From the NCBI RefSeq assembly GCF_014269185.2, contig NZ_JABWRZ020000001.1, positions 211,001-275,000 of the forward strand: DNA of 64,000 bases, given 5' to 3'. The stretch's first letter is position 1. Each line of letters starts with the position of its first letter. Below the pieces are notes generated by a model. That model had not been told where the DNA came from and searched no databases. It worked only from the letters and a program-made list of their open reading frames with translations. Of this stretch, positions 16,080-25,294 are shown piece after piece. Position numbers and translations under genes: made by a program. Source of the stretch: Pseudomonas oryzicola (GTDB lineage: Bacteria; Pseudomonadota; Gammaproteobacteria; Pseudomonadales; Pseudomonadaceae).

Positions 16080-16298
16080 ATGGCTCGTGATTACGACGGT
16101 ACTTACCAACCCAGCGCCAAGGCTCGCAAGCAGCAGGAAAAGGATCAGCGCCGCATGGAATACCGCCGCGCGATCGAGAGCTATTGCGACCAACGCCAAT
16201 TGCTGCGCGACCTGGTGGACTACCCCGAGTTGCAGGACCTCACGGTCTGGCAGGCGTCTGTGGCAGTTTCCCCGAAAAACGCTCAACCAAGCCGCTGA
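16080..16298 (+). CDS. Small PA3496-like protein
   Basis: 72-residue, highly charged protein (MARDYDGTYQPSAKARKQQEKDQRRMEYRRAIESYCDQRQLLRDLVDYPEL...). It resembles the short PA3496-type proteins of pseudomonads, annotated as putative envelope integrity factors. The Arg/Gln/Glu-rich central part is predicted helical. A GGGAGA lies about seven bases before the ATG. The last 59 nt overlap the 3' end of the convergent pycR, so its C-terminal residues are encoded opposite the regulator's tail. Function unproven. Confidence 0.65.
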   Translation: MARDYDGTYQPSAKARKQQEKDQRRMEYRRAIESYCDQRQLLRDLVDYPELQDLTVWQASVAVSPKNAQPSR

Positions 16299-17202
16299 TC
16301 AGCGCACGTTCGCTACGGATGAACGCCAGGAAGGCCAAAGCAACCGGCGACTGCCGTTTGGCCTTGGACTGCACCACGCACCAGCTACGGTACAGCGGTA
16401 GTTCCTCCACTGGCAGTTCTCTGAGCACACCGGTGGCCAGCTCGAGGTTGACTGCATGGCGAGTCAGCAGGGCGACACCAAGGCCGGCGATCACGCATTC
16501 GCGCTGGGCGTCGGCCGAGGCCACTTCGAGGGTCTGGGTGAAGTGCACGCGCTTGTCCTTGAAATACTCCTCGCAAGCCTTTCGGGTACCTGAGCCTTGC
16601 TCGCGGACTAGCAGGGTATGAGGCTCCAGGTCCTGCAGGCGCAGTTGTTGCAGTTTGCACAGTGGATGCTCGGGCGGCGCCACCGCGATGATCGGGTTGT
16701 TGAGGAATGGCAGAAACTCCAGGCCCATGTCCTGCGGCACCATGGACATGATGATCAGGTCGTCGCGGTTGTCGGAAAGACGGCGAATGGCCTGGGCGCG
16801 GTTGACCACGGTCAGGGTCAGGTTGACCTCCGGGTGGCGCTGCTTGAAGGCAGCGAACAGGTGTGGCACGAAGTACTTGGCGCTGGATTCGATCGCCAGC
16901 TTCAGTTGCCCCTGGAGTGAGCCCTGCATGTCCGACAGCTGCATGTCCAGGCTCTCCAGGCGGCCGAAGATGTCGCGGCTGGCGCGTTGCAGGGCTTCGG
17001 CGGCTTCGGTCAGGTAGAGCTTCTTGCCTACATACTCGAACAGCGGCTGACCGATCAGCTCTTCCAGTTGACGGATTTGTAGACTAACGGCGGGTTGTGT
17101 CAGCGCCATCTCGTCCGCAGCGCGGCTGTATGAGCGCAAATCGCACACCTCGTTGAAGATCTGCAGCTGACGCAATGTCATACGCATCAATGACTTACGC
17201 AT
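16240..17202 (-). CDS. pycR: LysR-type regulator beside pyruvate carboxylase (PycR-like)
   Basis: 320-residue LysR-type regulator. An N-terminal winged HTH (LRQLQIFNEVCDLRSYSRAADEMALTQPAVSLQIRQLEEL, residues 10-49) precedes a type 2 periplasmic-binding-fold effector domain. It is transcribed divergently from pycA over a 189-bp AT-rich gap, the same arrangement as PycR (PA5437) with pycA/pycB in P. aeruginosa, where it affects carboxylase expression and virulence. The gap contains an AACAAA-N8-TTTGTT dyad around 17265-17285 that could be its site. Internal ATGs lie at residues 6 and 8; the first start is kept. Confidence 0.85.
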   Translation of the reverse strand: MRKSLMRMTLRQLQIFNEVCDLRSYSRAADEMALTQPAVSLQIRQLEELIGQPLFEYVGKKLYLTEAAEALQRASRDIFGRLESLDMQLSDMQGSLQGQLKLAIESSAKYFVPHLFAAFKQRHPEVNLTLTVVNRAQAIRRLSDNRDDLIIMSMVPQDMGLEFLPFLNNPIIAVAPPEHPLCKLQQLRLQDLEPHTLLVREQGSGTRKACEEYFKDKRVHFTQTLEVASADAQRECVIAGLGVALLTRHAVNLELATGVLRELPVEELPLYRSWCVVQSKAKRQSPVALAFLAFIRSERALISGLVERFSGKLPQTPARP

Positions 17203-17391
17203 TTTAGCCCGCCCTTCGGCAATACCTTGTTACGGCACCATAAGCTTTTACTAATACAGCGTCTAACAAATATTGATTTTTGTTTATCGAACTACAGCGC
17301 TAGGGTGAATGTGCGACTGGCCAGCGACGTCTGGTCACGCGCCGACCGGTAGAACCGGCTCGACTGTTCCTACGGCTTTGGGAAGACTCCA

Positions 17392-18807
<1,416 letters not shown>

Positions 18808-18818
18808 GGAACCCCATA

Positions 18819-20627
18819 ATGTCCAAGAAAATTCACGTAACCGACACGATCCTGCGCGATGCCCACCAGTCTCTGCTGGCCACTCGTATGCGTACCGATG
18901 ACATGCTGCCGATCTGTGACAAGCTCGACAAGGTCGGCTACTGGTCGCTGGAAGTCTGGGGTGGCGCCACCTTCGACGCCTGCGTGCGCTTCCTGAAGGA
19001 AGACCCGTGGGAGCGCCTGCGCAAGCTGCGCGCAGCGTTGCCCAACACCCGTCTGCAAATGCTGCTGCGCGGCCAGAACCTGCTGGGCTACCGCCACTAC
19101 AGCGACGACGTGGTCAAGGCCTTCGTCGCCAAGGCCGCAGTCAACGGCATCGACGTGTTCCGCATTTTCGACGCCATGAACGACGTGCGTAACCTGCGCG
19201 TGGCCATCGAAGCGGTCAAGGCAGCCGGCAAGCACGCCCAGGGCACCATCGCCTACACCACCAGTCCGGTGCACACCATCGAAGCCTTCGTCAATCAGGC
19301 CAAGCAGATGGAAGCCATGGGGTGCGACTCGGTGGCGATCAAGGACATGGCCGGCCTGCTGACCCCTTACGCCACCGGCGAACTGGTCAAGGCGCTGAAG
19401 GCCGAGCAGTCACTGCCGGTGTTCATCCACTCCCACGATACCGCCGGCCTGGCCGCGATGTGCCAGCTGAAGGCCGTGGAAAACGGTGCCGACCACATCG
19501 ATACCGCCATCTCCAGCTTCGCCTGGGGCACCAGCCACCCGGGCACCGAGTCGATGGTTGCCGCGCTCAAGGGCAGCGAGTTCGACACTGGCCTGGACCT
19601 GGAACTGCTGCAGGAAATCGGCCTGTACTTCTACGCCGTGCGCAAGAAGTATCACCAGTTCGAGAGCGAATTCACCGCCGTGGACACCCGCGTGCAGGTC
19701 AACCAGGTGCCGGGCGGCATGATTTCCAACCTGGCCAACCAGCTCAAGGAGCAGGGCGCGCTCAACCGCATGAATGAAGTGCTGGCAGAGATCCCGCGCG
19801 TGCGTGAAGACCTCGGCTTCCCGCCGCTGGTGACCCCGACCTCGCAGATCGTCGGCACCCAGGCGTTCTTCAACGTGCTGGCTGGCGAGCGTTACAAGAC
19901 CATCACCAACGAGGTGAAGCTGTACCTGCAAGGTGGCTACGGCAAGGCCCCGGGTGTGGTCAACGAGCAACTGCGTCGCCAGGCGATCGGCAGCGAAGAG
20001 GTTATCGACGTACGCCCGGCCGACTTGCTGAAGCCGGAAATGGCCAAGCTGCGTGCCGATATCGGTGCCCTGGCGCGTTGTGAAGAAGATGTGCTCACTT
20101 TTGCCATGTTCCCCGACATTGGCCGCAAGTTCCTCGAAGAGCGCGAAGCTGGCACCCTCACTCCTGAAGTCCTGCTGCCAATTCCTGAGGCGGGCGCAGT
20201 AGCGTCTCATAGTGGCGAAGGTGTGCCGACCGAGTTCGTCATCGACGTGCACGGCGAAACCTACCGTGTCGACATCACTGGCGTGGGGGTGAAGGCCGAA
20301 GGCAAGCGCCACTTCTACCTGTCGATCGACGGTATGCCGGAAGAGGTGGTGTTCGAGCCGCTCAACGAATTTGTCGGCGGAGGCAGCAGCAAGCGCAAGC
20401 AGGCCAGCGCCCCGGGCCACGTCAGCACCACCATGCCCGGCAACATCGTTGATGTGCTGGTCAAGGAAGGCGACATGGTGAAGGTCGGCCAGGCCGTGCT
20501 GATCACCGAAGCCATGAAGATGGAAACCGAAGTGCAGGCGGCAATCGCCGGCAAGGTCGTGGCCATTCACGTCGCCAAGGGCGACCGAGTGACGCCGGGC
20601 GAGATCCTGATCGAGATCGAAGGCTGA
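18819..20627 (+). CDS. pycB: Pyruvate carboxylase subunit B (carboxyltransferase + biotinyl domain)
   Basis: 602-residue protein. An HMGL-like TIM-barrel carboxyltransferase domain (VTDTILRDAHQSLLATRMRTDDML, with EVWGGATFDACVRFL) is followed by the PYC/OadA conserved domain and a C-terminal biotinyl domain with EAMKMET (biotin-acceptor Lys about residue 567). Often annotated oadA because of similarity to oxaloacetate decarboxylase alpha. No OadB or OadG membrane subunits are present and it is coupled to a biotin carboxylase gene, so pyruvate carboxylase is the better call. ATG 18819 has GAGGA eight bases upstream. Confidence 0.93.
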   Translation: MSKKIHVTDTILRDAHQSLLATRMRTDDMLPICDKLDKVGYWSLEVWGGATFDACVRFLKEDPWERLRKLRAALPNTRLQMLLRGQNLLGYRHYSDDVVKAFVAKAAVNGIDVFRIFDAMNDVRNLRVAIEAVKAAGKHAQGTIAYTTSPVHTIEAFVNQAKQMEAMGCDSVAIKDMAGLLTPYATGELVKALKAEQSLPVFIHSHDTAGLAAMCQLKAVENGADHIDTAISSFAWGTSHPGTESMVAALKGSEFDTGLDLELLQEIGLYFYAVRKKYHQFESEFTAVDTRVQVNQVPGGMISNLANQLKEQGALNRMNEVLAEIPRVREDLGFPPLVTPTSQIVGTQAFFNVLAGERYKTITNEVKLYLQGGYGKAPGVVNEQLRRQAIGSEEVIDVRPADLLKPEMAKLRADIGALARCEEDVLTFAMFPDIGRKFLEEREAGTLTPEVLLPIPEAGAVASHSGEGVPTEFVIDVHGETYRVDITGVGVKAEGKRHFYLSIDGMPEEVVFEPLNEFVGGGSSKRKQASAPGHVSTTMPGNIVDVLVKEGDMVKVGQAVLITEAMKMETEVQAAIAGKVVAIHVAKGDRVTPGEILIEIEG

Positions 20628-20659
20628 GGTAAGCCTTCATCTGCATGTGGTTAACCTCT

Positions 20660-20684
20660 GGGGAGCGGATGCTCCCCTTTTTTT
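20660..20684 (+). terminator. Intrinsic terminator of pycAB
   Basis: GGGGAGC (20660-20666), a 4-nt loop, GCTCCCC (20671-20677) and seven T residues. It lies 33 bp after the pycB stop and before the convergent GNAT gene. Confidence 0.9.
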
Positions 20685-20718
20685 CGTGTGAGGCCGACTG
20701 GCCTACGTGGTGGCGAGA

Positions 20719-21390
20719 TCAGTCGCGGCGACATGCCTCAAGGGTTTGTACCTGGCCGGTCGGCTGTTGGTTTTCTTCGCTCAACCAGCGCTCGAATCCG
20801 ACAGCCACTGCCGGCCACTCGTCATCGGTTATCGAATACCAGGCGGTGTCGCGATTGTGGCCCTTCACCACCAGGTGCTTGCGGAATACCCCTTCATAGA
20901 CAAAACCAAACCGCTCCGCCGCGCGCTTGGAGCGGGCGTTGGCATTGTTGCACTTCCATTCCAGGCGGCGATTGCCCAGTTCGAAGGCCAGCTTGCCCAG
21001 CAGGTACACCGCCTCGGTGCCCTTGGGCGTGCGCTGCATGGCGGCACCGAAGGCGACGTGGCCGATTTCGATGCGGCCGTGTTGGGGCACGATCGACATC
21101 AGGCTGAGGATGCCTTGGGCCTGGCCGCCAAGGCGGTCGATGACTGTGTAGCACAGTGGGTCGCAGCCGGCGGCATGGCCTTCCAGCCAATGATCAAAAG
21201 CCGCACGCTCGGCAAACGGGCCGTAGGGCAGGTAGTCCCACAGCGCGGGGTCGGCAGCCGGGCCTTGCAGCGCTTCCCAGAGTTCGTCGCCATGGCGCGC
21301 CGGGTCGAGCTTTTCCAGGCGGATGAAGCGACCATGGATGGGGTCGCCCTTGGGTGTGGTGGCAGGTTTCCAATTCAATGTGTCAGTCAT
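20719..21390 (-). CDS. GNAT acetyltransferase, RimJ/RimL type
   Basis: 223-residue GNAT protein: HGRFIRLEKLDPARHGDELWEALQG, then IGHVAFGAAMQRTPKGTEAVYLLGKLAFE and the substrate/CoA-contacting LEWKCNNANARSKRAAERFGFVYEGVFRKHLVVKG. This layout is common to GNATs that acetylate the alpha-amino group of proteins or small amines. The substrate cannot be told. The start at 21390 (MTDTLNWKP) is where similarity begins. It is the last of three same-direction genes (21859-22488, 21398-21847, 20719-21390) with gaps of 7-11 nt, a likely operon. Confidence 0.85.
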   Translation of the reverse strand: MTDTLNWKPATTPKGDPIHGRFIRLEKLDPARHGDELWEALQGPAADPALWDYLPYGPFAERAAFDHWLEGHAAGCDPLCYTVIDRLGGQAQGILSLMSIVPQHGRIEIGHVAFGAAMQRTPKGTEAVYLLGKLAFELGNRRLEWKCNNANARSKRAAERFGFVYEGVFRKHLVVKGHNRDTAWYSITDDEWPAVAVGFERWLSEENQQPTGQVQTLEACRRD

Positions 21391-21397
21391 GTGTGGC

Positions 21398-21847
21398 CTA
21401 CAAGCCTTTGCGGTACTGGATGAAGCCGGATCGCTCGGCAATTTGCTGGTACAGATTGATGGCGGTGGCGTTGGTCTCGTGGGTCAGCCAGTGCACCTTG
21501 ATGCAATTGTCGGCCTTGGCGGCAGTGTATACGTGCTCGATCAGCTGGCGGCCGATACCCAGGCCGCGTTGCTTGCTGTCCACATACAGGTCTTGCAGGT
21601 AGCAGGCGTTCTCGATGCTCCAGTTGGAGCGATGGTAGATGTAATTGACCATGCCCACCGCCTTGCCATCGGCCCAGGCCAGCGCCGAATAAGTCGGTTC
21701 GTTCGGGTTGAGCAGGCGTTGCCAGGTACTGAGGCTGACTTCATCGGCCAGTTCCGTTTCATAGAAGTGCAAGTAGGCCTGCCACAAGGCAAGCCAGGCA
21801 GCGTGGTCATTGGCAGTGACAGGGCGCAGGGTAACACTGGTGGGCAT
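21398..21847 (-). CDS. GNAT family N-acetyltransferase
   Basis: 149-residue single-domain GNAT. The acetyl-CoA pyrophosphate loop is VDSKQRGLGIGRQLIEHV (Q/RxxGxG/A form) and the C-terminal strand-helix is HWLTHETNATAINLYQQIAERSGFIQY. The N-terminus (VTLRPVTANDHAAWLALWQAYLHFY) is typical of small amine acetyltransferases. Substrate unknown. It is followed after 7 nt by the RimJ-like GNAT and preceded by the PaiB-like gene. Grouping of a PaiB-like protein with GNATs recalls the B. subtilis paiAB pair, in which PaiA is a polyamine N-acetyltransferase. Confidence 0.85.
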   Translation of the reverse strand: MPTSVTLRPVTANDHAAWLALWQAYLHFYETELADEVSLSTWQRLLNPNEPTYSALAWADGKAVGMVNYIYHRSNWSIENACYLQDLYVDSKQRGLGIGRQLIEHVYTAAKADNCIKVHWLTHETNATAINLYQQIAERSGFIQYRKGL

Positions 21848-21858
21848 GGGCGACTCCT

Positions 21859-22488
21859 TCAGAGTTGGCGCATGTGCGCCGCGAGTTGGTTATCCAGATA
21901 ATCAGGGCTGGCGCCAAGGCCCTCACGTACTCCGGCAATGTCTTGCGCCGAACGGTTCTGGCTGAGCTTGCACGCGCCTTGCAGGCGAGCAATGGGCAAG
22001 CGGATGCCGACTATGGCATGGAGCATTCTGTCGAGATAGTCGGCTGGGGCGTCAGTGACTTTCCACGGCTTTTTGCGGCCTTGTTCGTGGCGTTCGGTCA
22101 GGCGACTGACGATAGCCAGCAGTGTCGGGCCATCGTGGAGCACTTCGGCCGTGCCATAGGCATGCACGGCCAGGTAGTTCCAGGTTGGTACCACCTTTGG
22201 GTTCTCAGTCTTGCTCGGGTAATAGCCGGGGCTGACATAGGCATCGGCGCCGGGAAACACCAGCAGGGCCTCGGTACCTTGCGCCAGGGCCTGCCACTGG
22301 TGGTTGGCCCGGGCCAGATGGGCATAGACAGTGCCGAACTCGCCTTCGCTGGTATCGATCAACACCGGCAGGTGGGTGGCCAGCAGGCCTTGTTCGCTGT
22401 GGCTGAGCAGAATGGCCAGGCGGGTGCCGTGCATGTGCTGGTGCAGGCGATCAAGGTCGTGTTCCTGGTGGGGTTTGCTGTTGTACAT
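21859..22488 (-). CDS. PaiB-like FMN-binding protein / negative regulator
   Basis: 209-residue protein of the PaiB family (FMN-binding split-barrel). Marks: MYNSKPHQEHDLDRLHQHMHG, SEQGLLATHLPVLID, YAHLARANHQW, VFPGADAYVSPGYYPSK and VPTWNYLAVHAYG. PaiB homologues are often named transcriptional regulators, but the domain looks like a flavin-binding oxidoreductase and regulatory action is unproven. First gene of the three-gene minus-strand unit, divergent from the MocR regulator with a 90-bp gap, so it is a likely MocR target. Confidence 0.87.
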   Translation of the reverse strand: MYNSKPHQEHDLDRLHQHMHGTRLAILLSHSEQGLLATHLPVLIDTSEGEFGTVYAHLARANHQWQALAQGTEALLVFPGADAYVSPGYYPSKTENPKVVPTWNYLAVHAYGTAEVLHDGPTLLAIVSRLTERHEQGRKKPWKVTDAPADYLDRMLHAIVGIRLPIARLQGACKLSQNRSAQDIAGVREGLGASPDYLDNQLAAHMRQL

Positions 22489-22531
22489 GCCCGGTTTCCT
22501 TGTGCAATGGCACCATCCTAGGCAGGCTATT

Positions 22532-22570
22532 GGTTCTAGGTAAGAGCCATTGATAGCTGTTCTGATAGGT
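22532..22570. promoter_or_regulatory. Direct repeats in the MocR / paiB-like divergent gap
   Basis: GGTTCTAGGT (22532-22541) and GTTCTGATAGGT (22559-22570) form imperfect direct repeats about one helical turn pair apart in the 90-bp gap between the divergent paiB-like and MocR genes. MocR regulators usually bind direct repeats next to their own gene. The last repeat ends 8 bp before the MocR ATG. Confidence 0.4.
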
Positions 22571-22578
22571 CCAATGCC

Positions 22579-24111
22579 ATGAGCGAGCTAGTGTTGCCCT
22601 TCGACCCCGCCGGTATCGTACTGGATCGCCGCCGCGGGCTCAGTCAGCAGCTGTACCAGGCGCTACGTGCGCGGGTGCTGGACGGGCGCCTGAGTAGCGG
22701 CATGCGGCTGCCAGCTACCCGCGACCTGGCTGCCGTGCTGGCGCTGTCACGCAATAGCGTGGTGCGTGCTTATGACCAGCTGTATGCCGAGGGTTTCATC
22801 GAAAGCCGTGTAGGCGACGGCACCTATGTCAGCCAGCTGCCGAAACTATCCACACAACTGTCCACAGGGTTATCCAGCTGGTTATCAACAGGTTTATCCA
22901 CATTTATCGAAAAAGATACTGGCGTTTTATCCAGCTTGCCGCGCCTTAGCGAACCTTTAAGGCGCCTTGAGAGTAACCATCTGCCGCCGCCAAGAAGTGG
23001 TGCTCCGTGCGCGTTTCGGCTTGGTATTCCGGCATTCGATTTGTTCCCGTTCGATGTCTGGGCCAAGCTGCAAGCGGGTTTTTGGCGCAACCCGGCACCT
23101 GCGCAGTTGGGTTATGGCGACCCGGCAGGCGAGCCACATTTGCGTGAGCTGGTCGCCGCCTACTTGCGCAGCTCGCGTGGGCTGAGCTGTACAGCTGCGC
23201 AAATTGTGATCACCAGTGGTGCGCAGCAGGCCATCAGCCTTTGTGCACAGCTGCTATTGCAGCCAGGAGACGGCGTGGCTGTGGAAAACCCGGGTTATCG
23301 GGCGGCCGGGCATGCCTTTGCGCTGGTCGGTGGCAGGCTGCATGGCGTGCCGGTGGATGAGGATGGCTTGGACTGTAGCCGGCTCGGGCAACTGACAGAT
23401 TGCCGGCTCGCCTACGTCACGCCGGCCCACCAGTACCCGACCGGGGTGACCATGAGCCTGGCGCGGCGCCTGGAACTGCTAGCCTGGGCCGAGCAAAGCG
23501 GTGGCTGGATCATCGAAGACGACTATGACGGCGAATATCGCTACAGCGGCGCGCCTTTGGCGCCGCTGGCATCGCTCGACCGGAACGGGCGGGTGCTGTA
23601 CGTCGGTACATTCGGCAAGATCGCCTTCCCGGCATTGCGCCTTGGCTACCTGGTGCTGCCGCCGTCGCTGGCGCAGGCGTTCAGCCAAGGCAGGGCGCTG
23701 GCGATGCGGCACTCGGAGGTCAGTAGCCAGTGGGTAATGGCCGAATTCATGGCGCGAGGGCACTTCCAGCGGCATATCCGGCGTATGCGCAAGGCAGCCT
23801 TGAGCCGACGCAACGTGCTCAAGGCCGGTTGGCCTGTGGACATACCGGGGTTGGGCCGCATGCCGGAAGTGGCTGCCGGGCTGCACGTTAAAGTGGATGT
23901 GGATAACTTTGCCCTGGAACAAGAGTTGGTAGCCAGGGGTGAGGGTGTGGGGGTTGAGGTGACCCCGCTGAGTAATTTCTGGCTTGCGGACAGCGCAGTG
24001 CCTGTGGATAAGCAGGCAGGGCTGGTGCTCGGGTTTGCAGCGGTGCCGGAGGGGGAGATTGCCGAGGCTTTGCTGAAATTGCGCAAGGCCTGGCGGCCTA
24101 TTCGCGGGTAA
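22579..24111 (+). CDS. MocR-family (GntR-aminotransferase fusion) regulator
   Basis: 510-residue PLP-dependent regulator. An N-terminal GntR winged HTH (about 15-82: LSQQLYQALRARVLDGRLSSGMRLPATRDLAAVLALSRNSVVRAYDQLY) and a flexible linker (about 88-140) precede a fold-type I aminotransferase domain. The domain contains VTSGAQQAISL-like, VENPGYR, IIEDDYDGEYRY and GTFGKIAFPALRLGYL, with PLP-binding Lys about residue 347. It probably senses an amine or PLP and controls the divergent paiB/GNAT operon. The linker is a tetrapeptide repeat (LSTQ, LSTG, LSSW, LSTG, LSTF) encoded by DnaA-box-like DNA. The last codons (PIRG, stop) are supplied by a REP element. Confidence 0.9.
   Translation: MSELVLPFDPAGIVLDRRRGLSQQLYQALRARVLDGRLSSGMRLPATRDLAAVLALSRNSVVRAYDQLYAEGFIESRVGDGTYVSQLPKLSTQLSTGLSSWLSTGLSTFIEKDTGVLSSLPRLSEPLRRLESNHLPPPRSGAPCAFRLGIPAFDLFPFDVWAKLQAGFWRNPAPAQLGYGDPAGEPHLRELVAAYLRSSRGLSCTAAQIVITSGAQQAISLCAQLLLQPGDGVAVENPGYRAAGHAFALVGGRLHGVPVDEDGLDCSRLGQLTDCRLAYVTPAHQYPTGVTMSLARRLELLAWAEQSGGWIIEDDYDGEYRYSGAPLAPLASLDRNGRVLYVGTFGKIAFPALRLGYLVLPPSLAQAFSQGRALAMRHSEVSSQWVMAEFMARGHFQRHIRRMRKAALSRRNVLKAGWPVDIPGLGRMPEVAAGLHVKVDVDNFALEQELVARGEGVGVEVTPLSNFWLADSAVPVDKQAGLVLGFAAVPEGEIAEALLKLRKAWRPIRG
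22846..22902 (+). repeat. Tandem 12-bp array of DnaA-box-like 9-mers in MocR linker
   Basis: Five same-orientation 9-mers start exactly every 12 bp: CTATCCACA (22846), CTGTCCACA (22858), TTATCCAGC (22870), TTATCAACA (22882) and TTATCCACA (22894, exact DnaA box). TTATCGAAA (22904) and TTATCCAGC (22927) follow off-register. Further boxes in the gene are TGTGGAAAA (23280, relaxed consensus) and exact TGTGGATAA at 23898 and 24003. The array uses the TTA leucine codon repeatedly, which is rare in GC-rich pseudomonads. It may be a degenerate minisatellite, a DnaA assembly site, or both. Confidence 0.6.
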
Positions 24112-24181
24112 ACCCGCTCCAGCAGGTAGGCGCTGGCCTCAGCTGCGGCGCAGAACCTGTGGGAGCGGGTTTATTCGCGGA
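24099..24181. repeat. Inverted pair of REP elements spanning the MocR stop codon
   Basis: The first REP has the hairpin GCGGGT-AA-ACCCGC (24104-24117); the second, inverted, carries GGAGCGGGTTTATTCGCG (24162-24179). TAAACCCGCTCC (24109-24120) and GGAGCGGGTTTA (24162-24173) are perfect inverted copies of 12 bp. The MocR stop codon (24109-24111) is inside the first hairpin. This is the typical P. putida REP pair; it also lies just past the stop of the convergent binding-protein gene and may protect or terminate both mRNAs. Confidence 0.85.
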
Positions 24182-24190
24182 GCAAGTGAC

Positions 24191-25294
24191 TCAGGTACCG
24201 GACTTGATCCGCGTCCAGGCCCGGGTGCGTGCCCGTTCGGCATCCCGCGCCAAAGGCTTGAGGGTATACAGTTTGGTCATCGCCTCTGCCGTCGGGTACA
24301 GGTTGGGGTTGTTGCGAATCGCCGGGTTCACTTTGTCGGTGGCATCCTTGTTGGGGTTCGGGTACCCGACAAAATCACTGATCGGCGCAATTACCTCGGG
24401 CCGCAGCAGGTAGTTGATGAATGCATGAGCATCTTCCGGGTTGGCTGCGTTCTTTGGAATTGCCAGCATATCGAACCAGATCGGCGCACCTTCCTTGGGC
24501 AGGCGCATATCCACCACCACGCCATTTTTCGCATCGCGGGCGCGGTTGGCGGCCTGGGAGAAGCTGCCGCTGTAGCCGACTGCCACGCAGATATCACCAT
24601 TGGCTATGTCCGCCATGTATTTCGAGGAGTGGAAGTAGGTGATGTATGGACGGATTTTCAGCATCAATGCTTCGGCCTGCTTGTAGTCGGCCGGCTTGTC
24701 GCTGTTCGGCGGCAGGCCAAGATGCTGCAAGGCTAGCGGCAGGATCTCCGACGGCGAGTCGAGCAGCGCCACGCCACACTGCTTGAGCTTGGCGATGTTC
24801 TCTTCCTTGAAGATCAGGTCCCAGCTGTCCACTGGCGCGTCGTCGCCGAGCGCAGCCTTGACCTTGGCCGGGTTGAAGCCGATCAGCACGGTGCCGTACA
24901 TGTAGGGTACGGCAAACTTGTTGCCCGGGTCGTTGGCTTCGATCAGCTTCATCAGGGACGGGTCCAGGTGTTGCCAGTTCGGTAGCTTGCTACGGTCCAA
25001 TGGCTGGAACACCCCGGCTTCAATCTGCTTGGCGAGGAAGACGTTGGATGGCACCACCACGTCATACCCGGAGTTACCGGTCAGTAGCTTGGCCTCCAGC
25101 GCCTCGTTGGTGTCGAAGATGTCGTAGATCAGCTTCACACCGCTGTCCTTCTGAAACTCGGTGAGGGTTTGCGGGGTGATGTAGTCGAACCAGTTGTATA
25201 CCCGCAGGGTGCGCTGTTCGGCCTGGGCCTGCAGGGCGCCGGTAAACAGGGTGGCGGTGATGAGCGGGGCGAGCAGATGCTTGAGTCGGACCAT
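24191..25294 (-). CDS. Polyamine-type periplasmic binding protein (PotF-like)
   Basis: 367-residue protein with a signal peptide (MVRLKHLLAPLITATLFTGALQAQA). The mature domain matches the PotD/PotF/SpuD family: RTLRVYNWFDYITPQTLTEFQKDSGVKLIYDIFDTNEALEAKLLTGNSGYDVVVPSN and YMYGTVLIGFNPAKV. It should bind putrescine, spermidine or acetylated polyamines in the periplasm. No ABC permease or ATPase genes accompany it; it overlaps the acetylpolyamine aminohydrolase stop by 1 nt (TAATG), so the two are translationally coupled. It may work with a permease elsewhere. Confidence 0.9.
   Translation of the reverse strand: MVRLKHLLAPLITATLFTGALQAQAEQRTLRVYNWFDYITPQTLTEFQKDSGVKLIYDIFDTNEALEAKLLTGNSGYDVVVPSNVFLAKQIEAGVFQPLDRSKLPNWQHLDPSLMKLIEANDPGNKFAVPYMYGTVLIGFNPAKVKAALGDDAPVDSWDLIFKEENIAKLKQCGVALLDSPSEILPLALQHLGLPPNSDKPADYKQAEALMLKIRPYITYFHSSKYMADIANGDICVAVGYSGSFSQAANRARDAKNGVVVDMRLPKEGAPIWFDMLAIPKNAANPEDAHAFINYLLRPEVIAPISDFVGYPNPNKDATDKVNPAIRNNPNLYPTAEAMTKLYTLKPLARDAERARTRAWTRIKSGT

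Noticed and set aside
18819..20627. Sodium-pumping oxaloacetate decarboxylase alpha subunit.
   Set aside because: No OadB or OadG genes, and it is coupled to a biotin carboxylase, so pyruvate carboxylase is the better reading.
22846..22935. CRISPR-like array.
   Set aside because: The 12-bp repeat unit is too short, has no unique spacers, lies inside a coding frame, and no cas genes exist nearby.
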